DNA of 45,526 nucleotides, from positions 1-45,526 of the IMG/VR virus record IMGVR_UViG_3300030389_000645; one strand, written 5' to 3'. Under the pieces are notes generated by a model, which saw nothing but the letters and a program-made list of their open reading frames with translations, was not told the DNA's origin and did not search any database. The position numbers and the translations under genes are program-made. Positions 16,928-25,085 of the stretch are shown one piece after another. This DNA is from a virus. The first letter of the stretch is position 1. Each line of letters starts with the position of its first letter.

Positions 16928-18970
16928 TCATGCTACGTCTTTAGTGTCAAGCCAATTCGGACCAATTTTTGCTTCTAATAATAATGGTACATTAAAATTA
17001 ACATTCCATCGGTTGTCGATAATACTTTTTAATTTGTTGTTTGTACTATCTATAATAGTAAGCACTGCTTGCTCCTCATTAGGATGAACATCTATCACAA
17101 TAGAATCGTGTACAGTATTCACGATACAACTTCTTAGGTCATTAAGTTCCTTATCTATGTGCAGTAACGCAATAGGTACTATGTCTGCTGTCGCAAAGGA
17201 CTGCACAGGATAATTCTTTATCTGTGTAAAATGCGAGACAGTGTTATTACGTCTACGTGTAACATCAGGAAAGGAAAACTCTCTGCCTGAAGGTGTTGAT
17301 ATCTTGCCAGTGTTAAGTGCTTCACTAGCAAGACGCTTATGCCACTTGGCTATACCTGCATACTTATCATTGAACTGAGAATAATAAGCCGCTTCTGCAG
17401 GTGTTCGTCCATACCCACTAGCACCATACAGAGGTGCAAACGTGTGAGCTTTAGCATCTTGTCTTGATGTAGGTTGCCCTGCGTCAGATATAACCTTCGC
17501 TGTGTAGGCATGTACATCAAATCCTGTAGCTACCTCATCCATAGCTACTTTGTCCTGTCCTAGATAGGCGGCTACACGAAACTCTAACTGTGCAAAGTCA
17601 GCTTCCATAATCTTGCCACCCTCCCATCGTGATACAAACACCTTCTTCACAGGAAATGTACCACCTCTAGGCATGTTCTGCATGTTAGGATCTGCTCCAC
17701 TCAGTCTACCTGTAGAAGTTCTGTGCTGTAGAAGTCTAACGTGCAAGCGATTGTCAGGTTTGGTGTGTGTGCGGATTCCCTCCACAAATGAGGACAGGTA
17801 TGTGTCGATTGCTGATAACCGTTGCACCCTACTAAGAAAAGCAACAGCACCATCCATATTCCTAGCACGAGCAATCCCTTCAAGATACAATAGGTTTGTC
17901 TTATTCGTGCTAAAACCATTAGCACTGATCCACTTAGCGTTGGGTGCATTAAACTTTAACCCTGCTATAGCATTGTTGATAGGTGTAAAGGTGTATCCAA
18001 TACCTGCACACACATTACATTTATTTGATTTAGAAAATAGTGTTCCATCTTTTTTTACCTTTCTTACTGACCCTGTTCCTCTACAGGTGCTACATTGATG
18101 CGCTTTCTGTTTAAAAAGCACTTGTGACTGTTCTTTTATACCCTTTTTATATGCATCGTTATTCATATAAGGATCAAAGGTATTTACCCATATCGTTTTA
18201 TCTTTAGGTTTACGGCTATAAATAATCCATGACAGTTGTTCAGGACTGTTAAGATTAATAGGAATATCCCCCATTAGATCTCGCACCTGTTTATTCAAGT
18301 CAGATACTAGTTGCTGTTTCTCCTGTTCAAATTCACTTTTAACATGCTCAAGTTTAGACAAATCTACCTTAAACCCACGCTGATATATACGTGATAGACA
18401 CACTGCTACCTGATTAGTTAGATCAACTGTGTCTCGTAAACCATTATCCTCTAACAATAGTCTTTTATATATCTTATCTGATAATTCTTGCGTAGCATGT
18501 AGATCAGCAGATAAATATTCAGATAGCTCACCCCAAGGTATGTCTGATACAGAGTGACCCTTACTAAAATATTCTTTCATAGTATCTTGCTTCTTTGTGT
18601 CTAGGTCATACCTCTCCGCACATGCTTCAAGAGACAGAGGCTCTTTCAACCCACGCTGTAGTACATACTCACCTAGCATAGTGTCAAACACAGGACCGTC
18701 ATAGGTAAACCCACTCTCCCATAGCCACAACAAGTCATGTGATGCGTTGTGCATAATGAGTATGGTAGCTCTGTCTAGCCAATCCTGTACTATCATATGA
18801 CCGTCAGTATCAGAGTCAACCTCGTTATGATTAAACGTAATGAGTGCCTCTTCACCTGAGTCTGATAACATCCCCACCATAACAAGCTCATTCGTAGGTT
18901 CAAATGGATCTAGGTGTAGCTTACCATCACGTTTAGTAACTGTATTCTCTACATCAAGTGTTAGTTTCAT
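16928..18970 (-). CDS. Family A DNA polymerase with 3'-5' exonuclease and DnaJ-like zinc insert
   Basis: The exonuclease residues are D6-x-E8, D79 (HDLLW) and Y152-x3-D156. The polymerase motifs are A, with D458 (DFAQLEFR); B, with K507, F511 and Y515-G; and C, with H621-D622-S. F511 aligns with E. coli Phe762. Between the domains lies a DnaJ-type element, C293-x2-C296-x-G-x-G and C318-x2-C321-x-G-x-G, with a basic linker. This insertion is the known hallmark of HMO-2011-type phage polymerases. It may bind zinc and position the template or a partner, but its role is not established. The start overlaps the GIY-YIG gene by 17 bases. Confidence 0.95.
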   Translation of the reverse strand: MKLTLDVENTVTKRDGKLHLDPFEPTNELVMVGMLSDSGEEALITFNHNEVDSDTDGHMIVQDWLDRATILIMHNASHDLLWLWESGFTYDGPVFDTMLGEYVLQRGLKEPLSLEACAERYDLDTKKQDTMKEYFSKGHSVSDIPWGELSEYLSADLHATQELSDKIYKRLLLEDNGLRDTVDLTNQVAVCLSRIYQRGFKVDLSKLEHVKSEFEQEKQQLVSDLNKQVRDLMGDIPINLNSPEQLSWIIYSRKPKDKTIWVNTFDPYMNNDAYKKGIKEQSQVLFKQKAHQCSTCRGTGSVRKVKKDGTLFSKSNKCNVCAGIGYTFTPINNAIAGLKFNAPNAKWISANGFSTNKTNLLYLEGIARARNMDGAVAFLSRVQRLSAIDTYLSSFVEGIRTHTKPDNRLHVRLLQHRTSTGRLSGADPNMQNMPRGGTFPVKKVFVSRWEGGKIMEADFAQLEFRVAAYLGQDKVAMDEVATGFDVHAYTAKVISDAGQPTSRQDAKAHTFAPLYGASGYGRTPAEAAYYSQFNDKYAGIAKWHKRLASEALNTGKISTPSGREFSFPDVTRRRNNTVSHFTQIKNYPVQSFATADIVPIALLHIDKELNDLRSCIVNTVHDSIVIDVHPNEEQAVLTIIDSTNNKLKSIIDNRWNVNFNVPLLLEAKIGPNWLDTKDVA

Positions 18971-19484
18971 TGCTCAACTCCTCTATAGTTTTCTTAGCAC
19001 GATCTAAGTCTAATTTAAACCATTCTCCACTCCTGTCAAGGGTAAACTTATCAAGTTTCTCATGTGCTGAACCCTCTGCAGTTCTTCTGTCATTAAAATA
19101 ACGGCTGTACTCTAAGCTATAATCTCTGTGTGGACTAGATGTTTGATATCCTTTGAGTCTATCCTCTGCATCCATAGCCATGCCCACTTTAAACCAACCT
19201 CGCCACGCAGGATTAGATATTATGTATACGTACCCATCTTTTGCTTTGTTATATTCTCGTAAAGCTCGGCTACCTATACTACGTGCTAGTCTTTTTAATC
19301 TGTTCTCTGAACCTTTTATAGTATCACAGACCTTACAGATATAATTTCTTTTTCTTTCATTACCTATGCACCAAGTGTCAGGCACTACCAAAACTTTTGC
19401 ACACCTGTTGCATTTTTTTACACTTAGATATTTTTGTAGGATAGGAACATCATCCCTAACCGTATAGTTTCTTTTACCTCTCAT
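18954..19484 (-). CDS. GIY-YIG nuclease-like protein (T5orf172/MUG113 type) with N-terminal Cys cluster
   Basis: Residues 84-156 carry the GIY-YIG pattern of the T5orf172 group: Y85-V-Y87 in DGYVYII, F98-K-V-G in place of YIG, R109, the A-E137-x3-H141 helix and the terminal GEWF (E154). The N-terminus has a C25-x2-C28...C50-x2-C53 probable zinc finger. Free-standing GIY-YIG proteins are often mobile homing nucleases or small repair or restriction nucleases. This one sits exactly between helicase and polymerase, a classic place for homing enzymes, but it overlaps both genes tightly and may be a resident component. Confidence 0.75.
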   Translation of the reverse strand: MRGKRNYTVRDDVPILQKYLSVKKCNRCAKVLVVPDTWCIGNERKRNYICKVCDTIKGSENRLKRLARSIGSRALREYNKAKDGYVYIISNPAWRGWFKVGMAMDAEDRLKGYQTSSPHRDYSLEYSRYFNDRRTAEGSAHEKLDKFTLDRSGEWFKLDLDRAKKTIEELSNETNT

Positions 19485-20707
19485 GCTGTGTACCTCGCTG
19501 TTTTATAGTCAAGATTACAATGAATAACCCCATGATAACCTGACAGTTTATTTTTAACAATATTAATATGTCTTTGTGGATCTTCGTCCTCACCATTGTT
19601 ATCCCTCGCAGGGTTCTTCGCTATCAAAAGCATAAGATCAGCCTCTGCCGCTTTACCTGTACGACTACCCTCCATCATGGCTTGGTTAAGTATAACCTTA
19701 CCCTCTGCTTCAGCAGATAGCTGAGACATATAAAAGATAGCACAGTTGTGTTGCTTCGCAATCATACGAGCATGGACTGCATTAGCCTTGAGAGCTTCGT
19801 CCTGTCGTGCAAAGCCACCTGTCTTGGCAAATTTATCGCCCATATCTAACACCACAATATCAGGCTTATATGATTTACATATAGATTCAACCCATGCCAT
19901 ATCTCTACCTGTAACATCACGAACCTTAATATTTTGACGTACAGGTTCATATAATTCTTTGGCTTTTCTAGGATTAGACTTGATGTCCTGCACTGACATG
20001 CCTGACGCAGCAGTAAGATATCTAGCACCTACTCTATGAGATGCTTCCTCATTGCATAAGATAATACAATTAGCTCCTTGCCTAGCAAATCCATTCGGAC
20101 CTGCAATCAGGCTTGCATGGAAAGATGTCTTACCTGTGTTAGGTCTAGCACCTATCTCAACCAAGTGACCTTCGTTCACACCTTCAAGCACACGAGTTAG
20201 TGAGGGTATATTAAATGCCCATCGTGCTTCCATTTTATTCTTGGCAAGTAAGGTTTCCATAGTCATGTCATCCCATTCAACTTTGAGATCAGGTGTAAAG
20301 TCATCAGAGTATGATTCAAGAAGATTACGCAAGGGTTCAAGGCTAGTCTGTGTACCATTCACATAATCAAAACCTAAGTTGGCTATGTCCTCACCGACTA
20401 CCTGTTGGAATAGTTTAGACAGCACCTCCTGTGCTACATCACTACCCATAGGTGTCTCTGATTTAATTTTACGAAACAGATCCCCATATGCCTGCTTTTG
20501 TGCTGTCGTTAAAGTAGGGTTGCCTGACATAAACAAAGCCTCTATCTCATCAGGTGTGACAGTCCTTTCATATCTGTCCATAGCAAGATCAATAGTTTGC
20601 TTAATCTTTCGGACATCTTTTGTGAACAGTCTATCAGGACATTTAGCACCACGATGGTCATCGTAGAACTCTCTGTTCATAAGACTGCGTACTAATGATA
20701 ATTCCAT
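19481..20707 (-). CDS. DnaB/gp4-like replicative helicase
   Basis: The C-terminal half is a RecA-fold motor. Walker A is at residues 186-194 (GARPNTGKT), the Walker B region at 283-288 (DIVVLD), and a later helicase motif includes MSQLS. The C-terminus shows the conserved NKLSGYHG segment. The N-terminal 150 residues would form the primase-binding and hexamerisation part. It is expected to be a 5'-3' hexameric helicase unwinding ahead of the phage polymerase. Unlike T7, primase is a separate gene next door, two bases away. Confidence 0.85.
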   Translation of the reverse strand: MELSLVRSLMNREFYDDHRGAKCPDRLFTKDVRKIKQTIDLAMDRYERTVTPDEIEALFMSGNPTLTTAQKQAYGDLFRKIKSETPMGSDVAQEVLSKLFQQVVGEDIANLGFDYVNGTQTSLEPLRNLLESYSDDFTPDLKVEWDDMTMETLLAKNKMEARWAFNIPSLTRVLEGVNEGHLVEIGARPNTGKTSFHASLIAGPNGFARQGANCIILCNEEASHRVGARYLTAASGMSVQDIKSNPRKAKELYEPVRQNIKVRDVTGRDMAWVESICKSYKPDIVVLDMGDKFAKTGGFARQDEALKANAVHARMIAKQHNCAIFYMSQLSAEAEGKVILNQAMMEGSRTGKAAEADLMLLIAKNPARDNNGEDEDPQRHINIVKNKLSGYHGVIHCNLDYKTARYTA

Positions 20708-20708
20708 G

Positions 20709-21488
20709 TTATACTCCTATGTTGGTAAGACTATCTAAGTCTTGTTGGTTTCTGTATTTTAAATCATCTGTCAAACGTAAGGCTTTTACATCTGCCACAT
20801 GAGTTTTTAGTTCTCGTACAAACGCTAGTGTCTTGGGTAATGCGTCAGGGTCTAGCGCAACTACTGCCATAGAGAATTGTGACAAGTATCGCTTGTGTGA
20901 TTCCGATAGTGACGTACCCAACACAGCAACCCCAACATGCACATCGCTAACTGTTCCAACCACTGCGGCACTCACACAATCCTCTACAACTACAGCAACT
21001 TTACCATATCCATGCGTATAAGGCAAGTCACTTTTTCCATATCGTTTCCATTTAGGTAATCTTTTATTTAGGCTACGTCCTGTAGCGTCAACAATTTTAC
21101 CGCCATGCACGATAGGAAACACAACCCTATGGTCTTTGACATCATACATCAACTCAGTTGTTTCAATATCTAAACCATAGGTATCTGCAAACTTGAGTAC
21201 ATCCTCGTTATTATTATGAGGTATTATATACTCAGGCAATTCAAATGGTATCTCAACTGTTTCTTGAGCAAAAGAACCAATAGATTTACGTATGTCATCA
21301 CTTGTAAGGTGTACTTTCTTACCTCCAGATAAAGAACAAGAGGCTTTATAACAATTCCAAAGCATCTGACCCATGTTATTAGTGATAGTAAATGTCTTTT
21401 CCTTGTTGTTACACATAGGACAAGTCATACGTTTAGTTTCACCATCACGTAACTGTAAATCATTTATGAGTGTATTAATATTAACCAT
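20709..21488 (-). CDS. DNA primase, zinc-binding plus TOPRIM-like
   Basis: Taking the start at ATG 21488, the N-terminal zinc motif is C23-x2-C26...C46-x4-C51, as in T7 gp4 primase and DnaG. The middle has a short basic region with GRSLNKRLPKWKRYG. The TOPRIM part shows the VVVED strand with its acidic residue and the later D-P-D motif (ALDPDA). It makes RNA primers for lagging-strand synthesis together with the adjacent helicase. An upstream ATG at 21506 is also possible. Both choices overlap the integrase gene slightly. Confidence 0.85.
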   Translation of the reverse strand: MVNINTLINDLQLRDGETKRMTCPMCNNKEKTFTITNNMGQMLWNCYKASCSLSGGKKVHLTSDDIRKSIGSFAQETVEIPFELPEYIIPHNNNEDVLKFADTYGLDIETTELMYDVKDHRVVFPIVHGGKIVDATGRSLNKRLPKWKRYGKSDLPYTHGYGKVAVVVEDCVSAAVVGTVSDVHVGVAVLGTSLSESHKRYLSQFSMAVVALDPDALPKTLAFVRELKTHVADVKALRLTDDLKYRNQQDLDSLTNIGV

Positions 21489-22560
21489 TATACACACTCT
21501 TAACATGTTCTTTACGTGCAGTCAAGGCATTATTTGCACTTGTATATGTATTTTTCATGTACGGTTTTACCGAACTTGGATTAGTGTGACCTGTCACTGA
21601 CATGATCTGCCCAAGTGACACACCTGCGTCCACCATTTCGGTTGTTCCTGTCCTTCGAATGTCCATTAATCGTAGCTCATCAGACAGCCCTGCTTTACGC
21701 ATGACACCCCTTCCTTTTTTAGATAGTCCGAACAAGGAATAGGGTATGAACTCCCCCTGTACAGGCTTTATTTGAGGGCATATGTACCTTTGAAAGCCAA
21801 AGTCTTTTCGTTGTTGTTCTAACATGTCAAATAGCTCCTCTGATATGGGTAAAAATACCTCTGCTCTACGCTTGGATTGCTTGATGTGAACCTGCCTATC
21901 TTTGATGCTTGTCCACTCTAACAGACGCATATCACCTAGCCTTTGTACCCACTCATAAGCCATCTGAACTATCAGTCCTACGTTCCTAGTTTCAAAATCA
22001 GCATAAGCTGTCTCAAGAAACTTGGTTACATCAGTCCTAGTCCATACTACCTTGCGTTGTAGTGGTGTTTTGCGTGTCACCTGACTAAATGGATTGAAAG
22101 GTTGGTCATCAAACTGTACTGCGTATGTGAATAAGCGTGAGCTTACACTACAGGCATGGTTGGCAAAGGTTATCCCTCTGTTCAACCACTTGTTGTATAT
22201 CTGCTTCGCATCTTTCAATGTCACAGACCTATACTTCTTGTTGCCTATGTCTTCAGATAGCTGACGCATAAAGTATCGGTAGTCTGTCTGTGTCTTGTCA
22301 CGTAACTGCGCAAAATCCCACGACTCTATATATGCTTTGATAATTTGGTCAACTGTGCTTTTGTTATGTACTGTGACACATTCTTCCTGTTCTTTTTTCC
22401 ATACATCTATCCTGCTGTTCAGTTCCTGTGCTTTGCGTGTAGCTGTGGCTAGGTCTTTGCCTAGCTCACAACGTGACACAATGCCCTGATCCACAAACTT
22501 CTGTGGAGGATTAAACCTATAGCTATCTAAACGCTTCTGTGTAAAACGAGGTAGCGACAT
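21481..22560 (-). CDS. int: Tyrosine recombinase / phage integrase
   Basis: Using the ATG at 22560, which overlaps the preceding stop, the protein has 359 residues with an arm/core-binding half and a C-terminal catalytic domain. Catalytic residues are R207 (QRLGDMRLLEW), a Lys near 227-230, R302 (MDIRRT), H324 (VTGH) and the nucleophile Y333 (KPYMKNT). The first His of the usual H-x-x-R box is Met299. It would join phage and host chromosomes at an attachment site, implying potential lysogeny. It is embedded between DUF932 and primase rather than beside an attP, and I could not identify an attP. Confidence 0.88.
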   Translation of the reverse strand: MSLPRFTQKRLDSYRFNPPQKFVDQGIVSRCELGKDLATATRKAQELNSRIDVWKKEQEECVTVHNKSTVDQIIKAYIESWDFAQLRDKTQTDYRYFMRQLSEDIGNKKYRSVTLKDAKQIYNKWLNRGITFANHACSVSSRLFTYAVQFDDQPFNPFSQVTRKTPLQRKVVWTRTDVTKFLETAYADFETRNVGLIVQMAYEWVQRLGDMRLLEWTSIKDRQVHIKQSKRRAEVFLPISEELFDMLEQQRKDFGFQRYICPQIKPVQGEFIPYSLFGLSKKGRGVMRKAGLSDELRLMDIRRTGTTEMVDAGVSLGQIMSVTGHTNPSSVKPYMKNTYTSANNALTARKEHVKSVYNG

Positions 22561-23408
22561 TATGCCGCCACCAAGTCTTGAAACTGCTTGGACTTTACCC
22601 ACTTGGTAACGTCAAGCTCTCTGTTCCACATGGATACTGCTTCAGTATCTTTGCCTGTGTTACGTAGCTTAAAGCCATTACGCTCATCGGCATAGCTTGC
22701 ATAGTTAGTGAAGGCACTGTAGATACTGTAGGCATTAGCACCTCGTGTGCTTACCTCTGCACCGTACAGTGAGTACATCTTCTCTGCCTGAGTTTCAGAC
22801 ATAATCTTCTCAAACATAGCCTTAACATCTACGTTAACTGTGGATGTGTTTGCCCACTGTTGTAATGTATTAGCTTGGTCATAAAAGTCTGTTGAAGATT
22901 TCTCTAGCTGTCTGCCAAAGCTATCTATGCAGAAGTTAGATGTGTTCTTACGCTTCACGATGTCATGTTCACCTCGCACCATCTTGTTTGTGCAGAAAAA
23001 TGATATCTGCCCATACACCACGATGTTAGAACACAGACCATCTACACCATGCAGACCTATGATACGCTGTCCAATCTTCTCGCTATGCTTATCTGTGTAG
23101 ATGTCATAGCTCACGCTAGGTAATGTGATGTCCATCATCATGTACCCATCATTACGTGCAGACTTCCAGTCAATAGTCATACCATCTAGCTCATCAGCAG
23201 ATAGCTTGTCTTGCATGGTATTCCATACAGTGTGGGCAAAGTTTGCGTGTGACGTAGTAGTGAAGCCATTACCCACCACGTTAAGGTATGTATCTGTACC
23301 TTTAACCTTGACGTACTTCTTGTCAGGTACTTTGGATGGCTCATACTCCACCTCAAAGTCAAAGTTCTCAGGTACTTGAAAGTTGTTTGTTGTTAAATCA
23401 AATGGCAT
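22560..23408 (-). CDS. DUF932 family protein (282 aa)
   Basis: The start at 23408 follows an AAAGGAGA ribosome binding site. The family feature is the C-terminal N-A-Y-S-I-Y-S-A-F-T-N-Y-A-S-Y box, the equivalent of the N-x-x-x-x-x-N-A-x-T-x-Y-x-S-H signature, and a central GQISFFCTNKM segment. DUF932 proteins are frequent on phages and plasmids near replication genes. They have no established activity. The upstream ATG at 23438 would precede the ribosome binding site and is rejected. Confidence 0.75.
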   Translation of the reverse strand: MPFDLTTNNFQVPENFDFEVEYEPSKVPDKKYVKVKGTDTYLNVVGNGFTTTSHANFAHTVWNTMQDKLSADELDGMTIDWKSARNDGYMMMDITLPSVSYDIYTDKHSEKIGQRIIGLHGVDGLCSNIVVYGQISFFCTNKMVRGEHDIVKRKNTSNFCIDSFGRQLEKSSTDFYDQANTLQQWANTSTVNVDVKAMFEKIMSETQAEKMYSLYGAEVSTRGANAYSIYSAFTNYASYADERNGFKLRNTGKDTEAVSMWNRELDVTKWVKSKQFQDLVAA

Positions 23409-23493
23409 TTGTAATCTCCTTTTCTGGTTAGGTTGCAACTGATAGTTAGTTATGTAGGGTATAGCATACTCCCTGTACTAGTAACGGTTATTT

Positions 23494-23574
23494 TTATGCG
23501 TTCTTAATCAACCATAAAATAATATTTTCTGACCAATCATCGCATGGGTCGTTAGGTATTTCTACTGAGTTCAT
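23494..23574 (-). CDS. Candidate microprotein (26 aa)
   Basis: A short frame begins at ATG 23574 inside the end of the preceding gene and runs to TAA at 23494. The product is acidic at the start and hydrophobic at the end (IILWLIKNA). It is supported only by position in an otherwise dense gene array, so it could be chance. Confidence 0.3.
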   Translation of the reverse strand: MNSVEIPNDPCDDWSENIILWLIKNA

Positions 23575-23830
23575 TCGCTATCTCCTGTCTTGCGTTCCAT
23601 CTTATCCAACTGTACATACAGTGATCCTCACCATAGCACATATCAATAAGAGAAACAAGGTTAAATTTATTTTCCTTCTTCCACTGCCAATTCCTAGCAC
23701 TGAATGGCTGATGCACTCGCCCACCTGTCACCACATTAAGTAGCATAGACAGGGATATGAGTACACGTAAGCAGTAAGAACCTACAGATATCGTCCAATG
23801 TTGGACAATTTTGTTAACCACTTGAAGCAT
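23552..23830 (-). CDS. Conserved hypothetical protein with hydrophobic N-terminus (92 aa)
   Basis: The start follows GGAGAAACTA. Residues about 15-36 are hydrophobic, possibly membrane-inserted. They are followed by a conserved-looking TGG...FSARNWQWK segment and a WIRW end, a pattern I recognise from small marine phage proteins of unknown role. Palindrome copy 1 (23790-23809) lies within codons 8-14. Confidence 0.6.
   Translation of the reverse strand: MLQVVNKIVQHWTISVGSYCLRVLISLSMLLNVVTGGRVHQPFSARNWQWKKENKFNLVSLIDMCYGEDHCMYSWIRWNARQEIANELSRNT
23790..23809. promoter_or_regulatory. Palindromic operator candidate, copy 1
   Basis: The core GTCCAATGTTGGAC (23793-23806) has six-base arms around a TG centre. 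Read on the minus strand, its 20 bases are identical to copies 3 and 4. It lies inside the 5' part of the gene at 23552-23830. Confidence 0.6.
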
Positions 23831-24014
23831 TAGTTTCTCCTTTCATTTCTGTTAAAACTTTATCAATAACTTCTTCTACAGTATGCCCAAAGTATATTGT
23901 GTCCTTATACATGAGGGTATAACTAGGTAGACCTGCGTCATAATGTTTATTAAGCCTCTGGTCTTTCACCTTAGAGTGTAGCTCTTGCCTTAATTTTTCT
24001 TCTAGTTTCATCAT
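23814..24014 (-). CDS. Hypothetical protein (66 aa)
   Basis: This is a small helical charged protein. Two adjacent ATG codons (24014 and 24011) are available, and the second has better spacing from GAGG. It overlaps the next gene by 17 bases. No motif is seen. Confidence 0.5.
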   Translation of the reverse strand: MMKLEEKLRQELHSKVKDQRLNKHYDAGLPSYTLMYKDTIYFGHTVEEVIDKVLTEMKGETNASSG

Positions 24015-24186
24015 AATCCTCTTTCCTAATTATCTCTAGGTTACTTACGTTTCGCATCCTAGATTTAGCTTTCTTCAAACCTTTGTAATCTTCTTCTGTA
24101 CTAGCGAGTAATACCAAAGGCATCCTACCTTTTGTAAACTCTCGCATCTCTTCTATTCTTTTTTTATGTTCATCTTTCTTCGCCAT
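23971..24186 (-). CDS. Hypothetical basic protein (71 aa)
   Basis: The ATG at 24186 follows AAGGAGTATC, so I prefer it to an upstream ATG at 24225. The product is highly charged and helical (MAKKDEHKKRIEEMREFTKGR) with a short hydrophobic strand (PLVLLAS). It overlaps the next gene by 44 bases. The function is unknown. Confidence 0.5.
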   Translation of the reverse strand: MAKKDEHKKRIEEMREFTKGRMPLVLLASTEEDYKGLKKAKSRMRNVSNLEIIRKEDYDETRRKIKARATL

Positions 24187-24368
24187 GATACTCCTTGCAT
24201 TATTATATATGTTACTAGGGTGCATACAATGTATATGCCTATTGCATTAGTTTCCCACACTAAAAAGTATTGTAACAGATTTAGGTGTTTTAGTAAAGCC
24301 ACTACAAATATCATTACAAAGTAACCTGTAAAAGTAGCCATCAATATTGTCAGCCATACTGCGCCCAT
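24153..24368 (-). CDS. Small membrane protein, two helices (71 aa)
   Basis: Two hydrophobic helices (residues about 4-28 and 40-60) are separated by a short polar loop, with a basic C-terminal tail (WRRKMNIKKE) expected in the cytoplasm. I start it at 24368, after AGGTGTGATATT. An upstream ATG at 24389 is possible. The role is unknown. Several very small membrane proteins are clustered here. Confidence 0.55.
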   Translation of the reverse strand: MGAVWLTILMATFTGYFVMIFVVALLKHLNLLQYFLVWETNAIGIYIVCTLVTYIIMQGVSWRRKMNIKKE

Positions 24369-24445
24369 AATATCACACCTAGAAAACATACAACTAAAAC
24401 TAACATATACCAGTCGTTTGGGTCTTTATCATTCCAATAACTCAT
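24350..24445 (-). CDS. Single-span membrane microprotein (31 aa)
   Basis: The ATG at 24445 overlaps the stop of the preceding microprotein (ATGA), and the frame runs into the next membrane protein gene. A polar, Trp-rich N-terminus is followed by one hydrophobic helix (residues about 13-28). The tight coupling on both sides supports it despite its length. Confidence 0.45.
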   Translation of the reverse strand: MSYWNDKDPNDWYMLVLVVCFLGVILWAQYG

Positions 24446-24585
24446 GTTTCTACTCCAAAATTACAACGCACTAACAGTACAAATATAAACAATGTGGCTA
24501 CTAACATCCATTTAAGGAAGGATAGGAAGCCTGTGTAAGCTATCTCTGCCTGTGCCTGTGCGTCTTGTTTTACTTTATCGTCCAT
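24442..24585 (-). CDS. Small membrane protein resembling aa3-type cytochrome oxidase subunit IV (47 aa)
   Basis: The protein has a short polar N-terminus with A-E-I-A-Y-T-G-F-L, a Trp, and one hydrophobic helix to residue about 40. This is the layout of bacterial aa3-type oxidase subunit IV, a single-helix protein with a conserved H/Y-x-T-Y-x-G-F-x-x-x-x-K-W segment. If real, it could associate with the host respiratory oxidase. The similarity covers about 15 residues and was judged by eye, so a generic small membrane protein is the alternative. It is ATGA-coupled to the next microprotein. Confidence 0.5.
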   Translation of the reverse strand: MDDKVKQDAQAQAEIAYTGFLSFLKWMLVATLFIFVLLVRCNFGVET

Positions 24586-24743
24586 TCTACCACCTCTCCT
24601 GTGTTCCATTTATCTGCTTCTACTTGTGCTTCTTCCTTTGTGTCAAACACTTTAACAGGTGTGTCTACTGTCCACATAGCACCACACCCATCTTTGACAT
24701 ACTCAAAGCCCTCAAATGGCTCAATCATTACTGCGTACTTCAT
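24570..24743 (-). CDS. Hypothetical protein (57 aa)
   Basis: Starting at ATG 24743 gives MKYAVMIEPFEGFEYVKDG, a compact alpha/beta protein whose TKEEAQVEADKWNTGEV segment resembles small phage proteins of unknown function. It overlaps both neighbours by 16-23 bases. Confidence 0.55.
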   Translation of the reverse strand: MKYAVMIEPFEGFEYVKDGCGAMWTVDTPVKVFDTKEEAQVEADKWNTGEVVEWTIK

Positions 24744-24891
24744 CTTCTTCCTCCTTTGGTAAATATACATCTACATGGCTCTGACACTTAGGACAATGTA
24801 AGTTAGTGACCATGAGCCATGTGTCATCTTCTTCGCTGATGTCATGGTCACCTCCCCATATTAGTTCTGTGTTACAGTGCCAACAGTTCAT
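24721..24891 (-). CDS. Zinc-ribbon protein (56 aa)
   Basis: Two CxxC knuckles, C3-WH-C6 and C33-PK-C36, frame an acidic loop (GGDHDISEEDD), giving a clear zinc ribbon with an acidic C-terminal tail. Similar short ribbons are widespread in marine phages. They may bind nucleic acid or host proteins. Its start overlaps the stop of the preceding gene (ATGA). Confidence 0.7.
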   Translation of the reverse strand: MNCWHCNTELIWGGDHDISEEDDTWLMVTNLHCPKCQSHVDVYLPKEEEDEVRSND

Positions 24892-25085
24892 GTCCACTCC
24901 AATCCAGATGACCTAAGTTCTTCACTCAAAAAGTTATATGCCCAGTCTTGATAGTAATCTAGGTTACTAGAGTAAAGGTCAGGGTTACACTCTTTATCTT
25001 CTTCTTGCTGTTCTAATGCCCATGAATTATACATATGCTCAAAGCTATGCTCATGGTCTAGTGGTAGTTCATCTTTGAATATCAT
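24888..25085 (-). CDS. Hypothetical acidic protein (65 aa)
   Basis: The protein is Glu/Asp-rich, with several aromatic residues (NLDYYQDWAYNFL) and no cysteine pairs suited to metal binding. It is coupled by ATGA overlap to the zinc-ribbon gene. Strongly acidic small phage proteins sometimes act as host-enzyme inhibitors or DNA mimics, but nothing specific shows that here. Confidence 0.55.
   Translation of the reverse strand: MIFKDELPLDHEHSFEHMYNSWALEQQEEDKECNPDLYSSNLDYYQDWAYNFLSEELRSSGLEWT

Noticed and set aside
17613-18098. Plus-strand frame of 161 codons opposite DNA polymerase
   Set aside because: Antisense to essential polymerase motifs. No ribosome binding site or domain.
23457-23473. 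GGGTATAGCATACTCCC imperfect palindrome before DUF932
   Set aside because: A single imperfect copy with no repeat elsewhere. It could be a promoter or operator, but nothing supports one reading.
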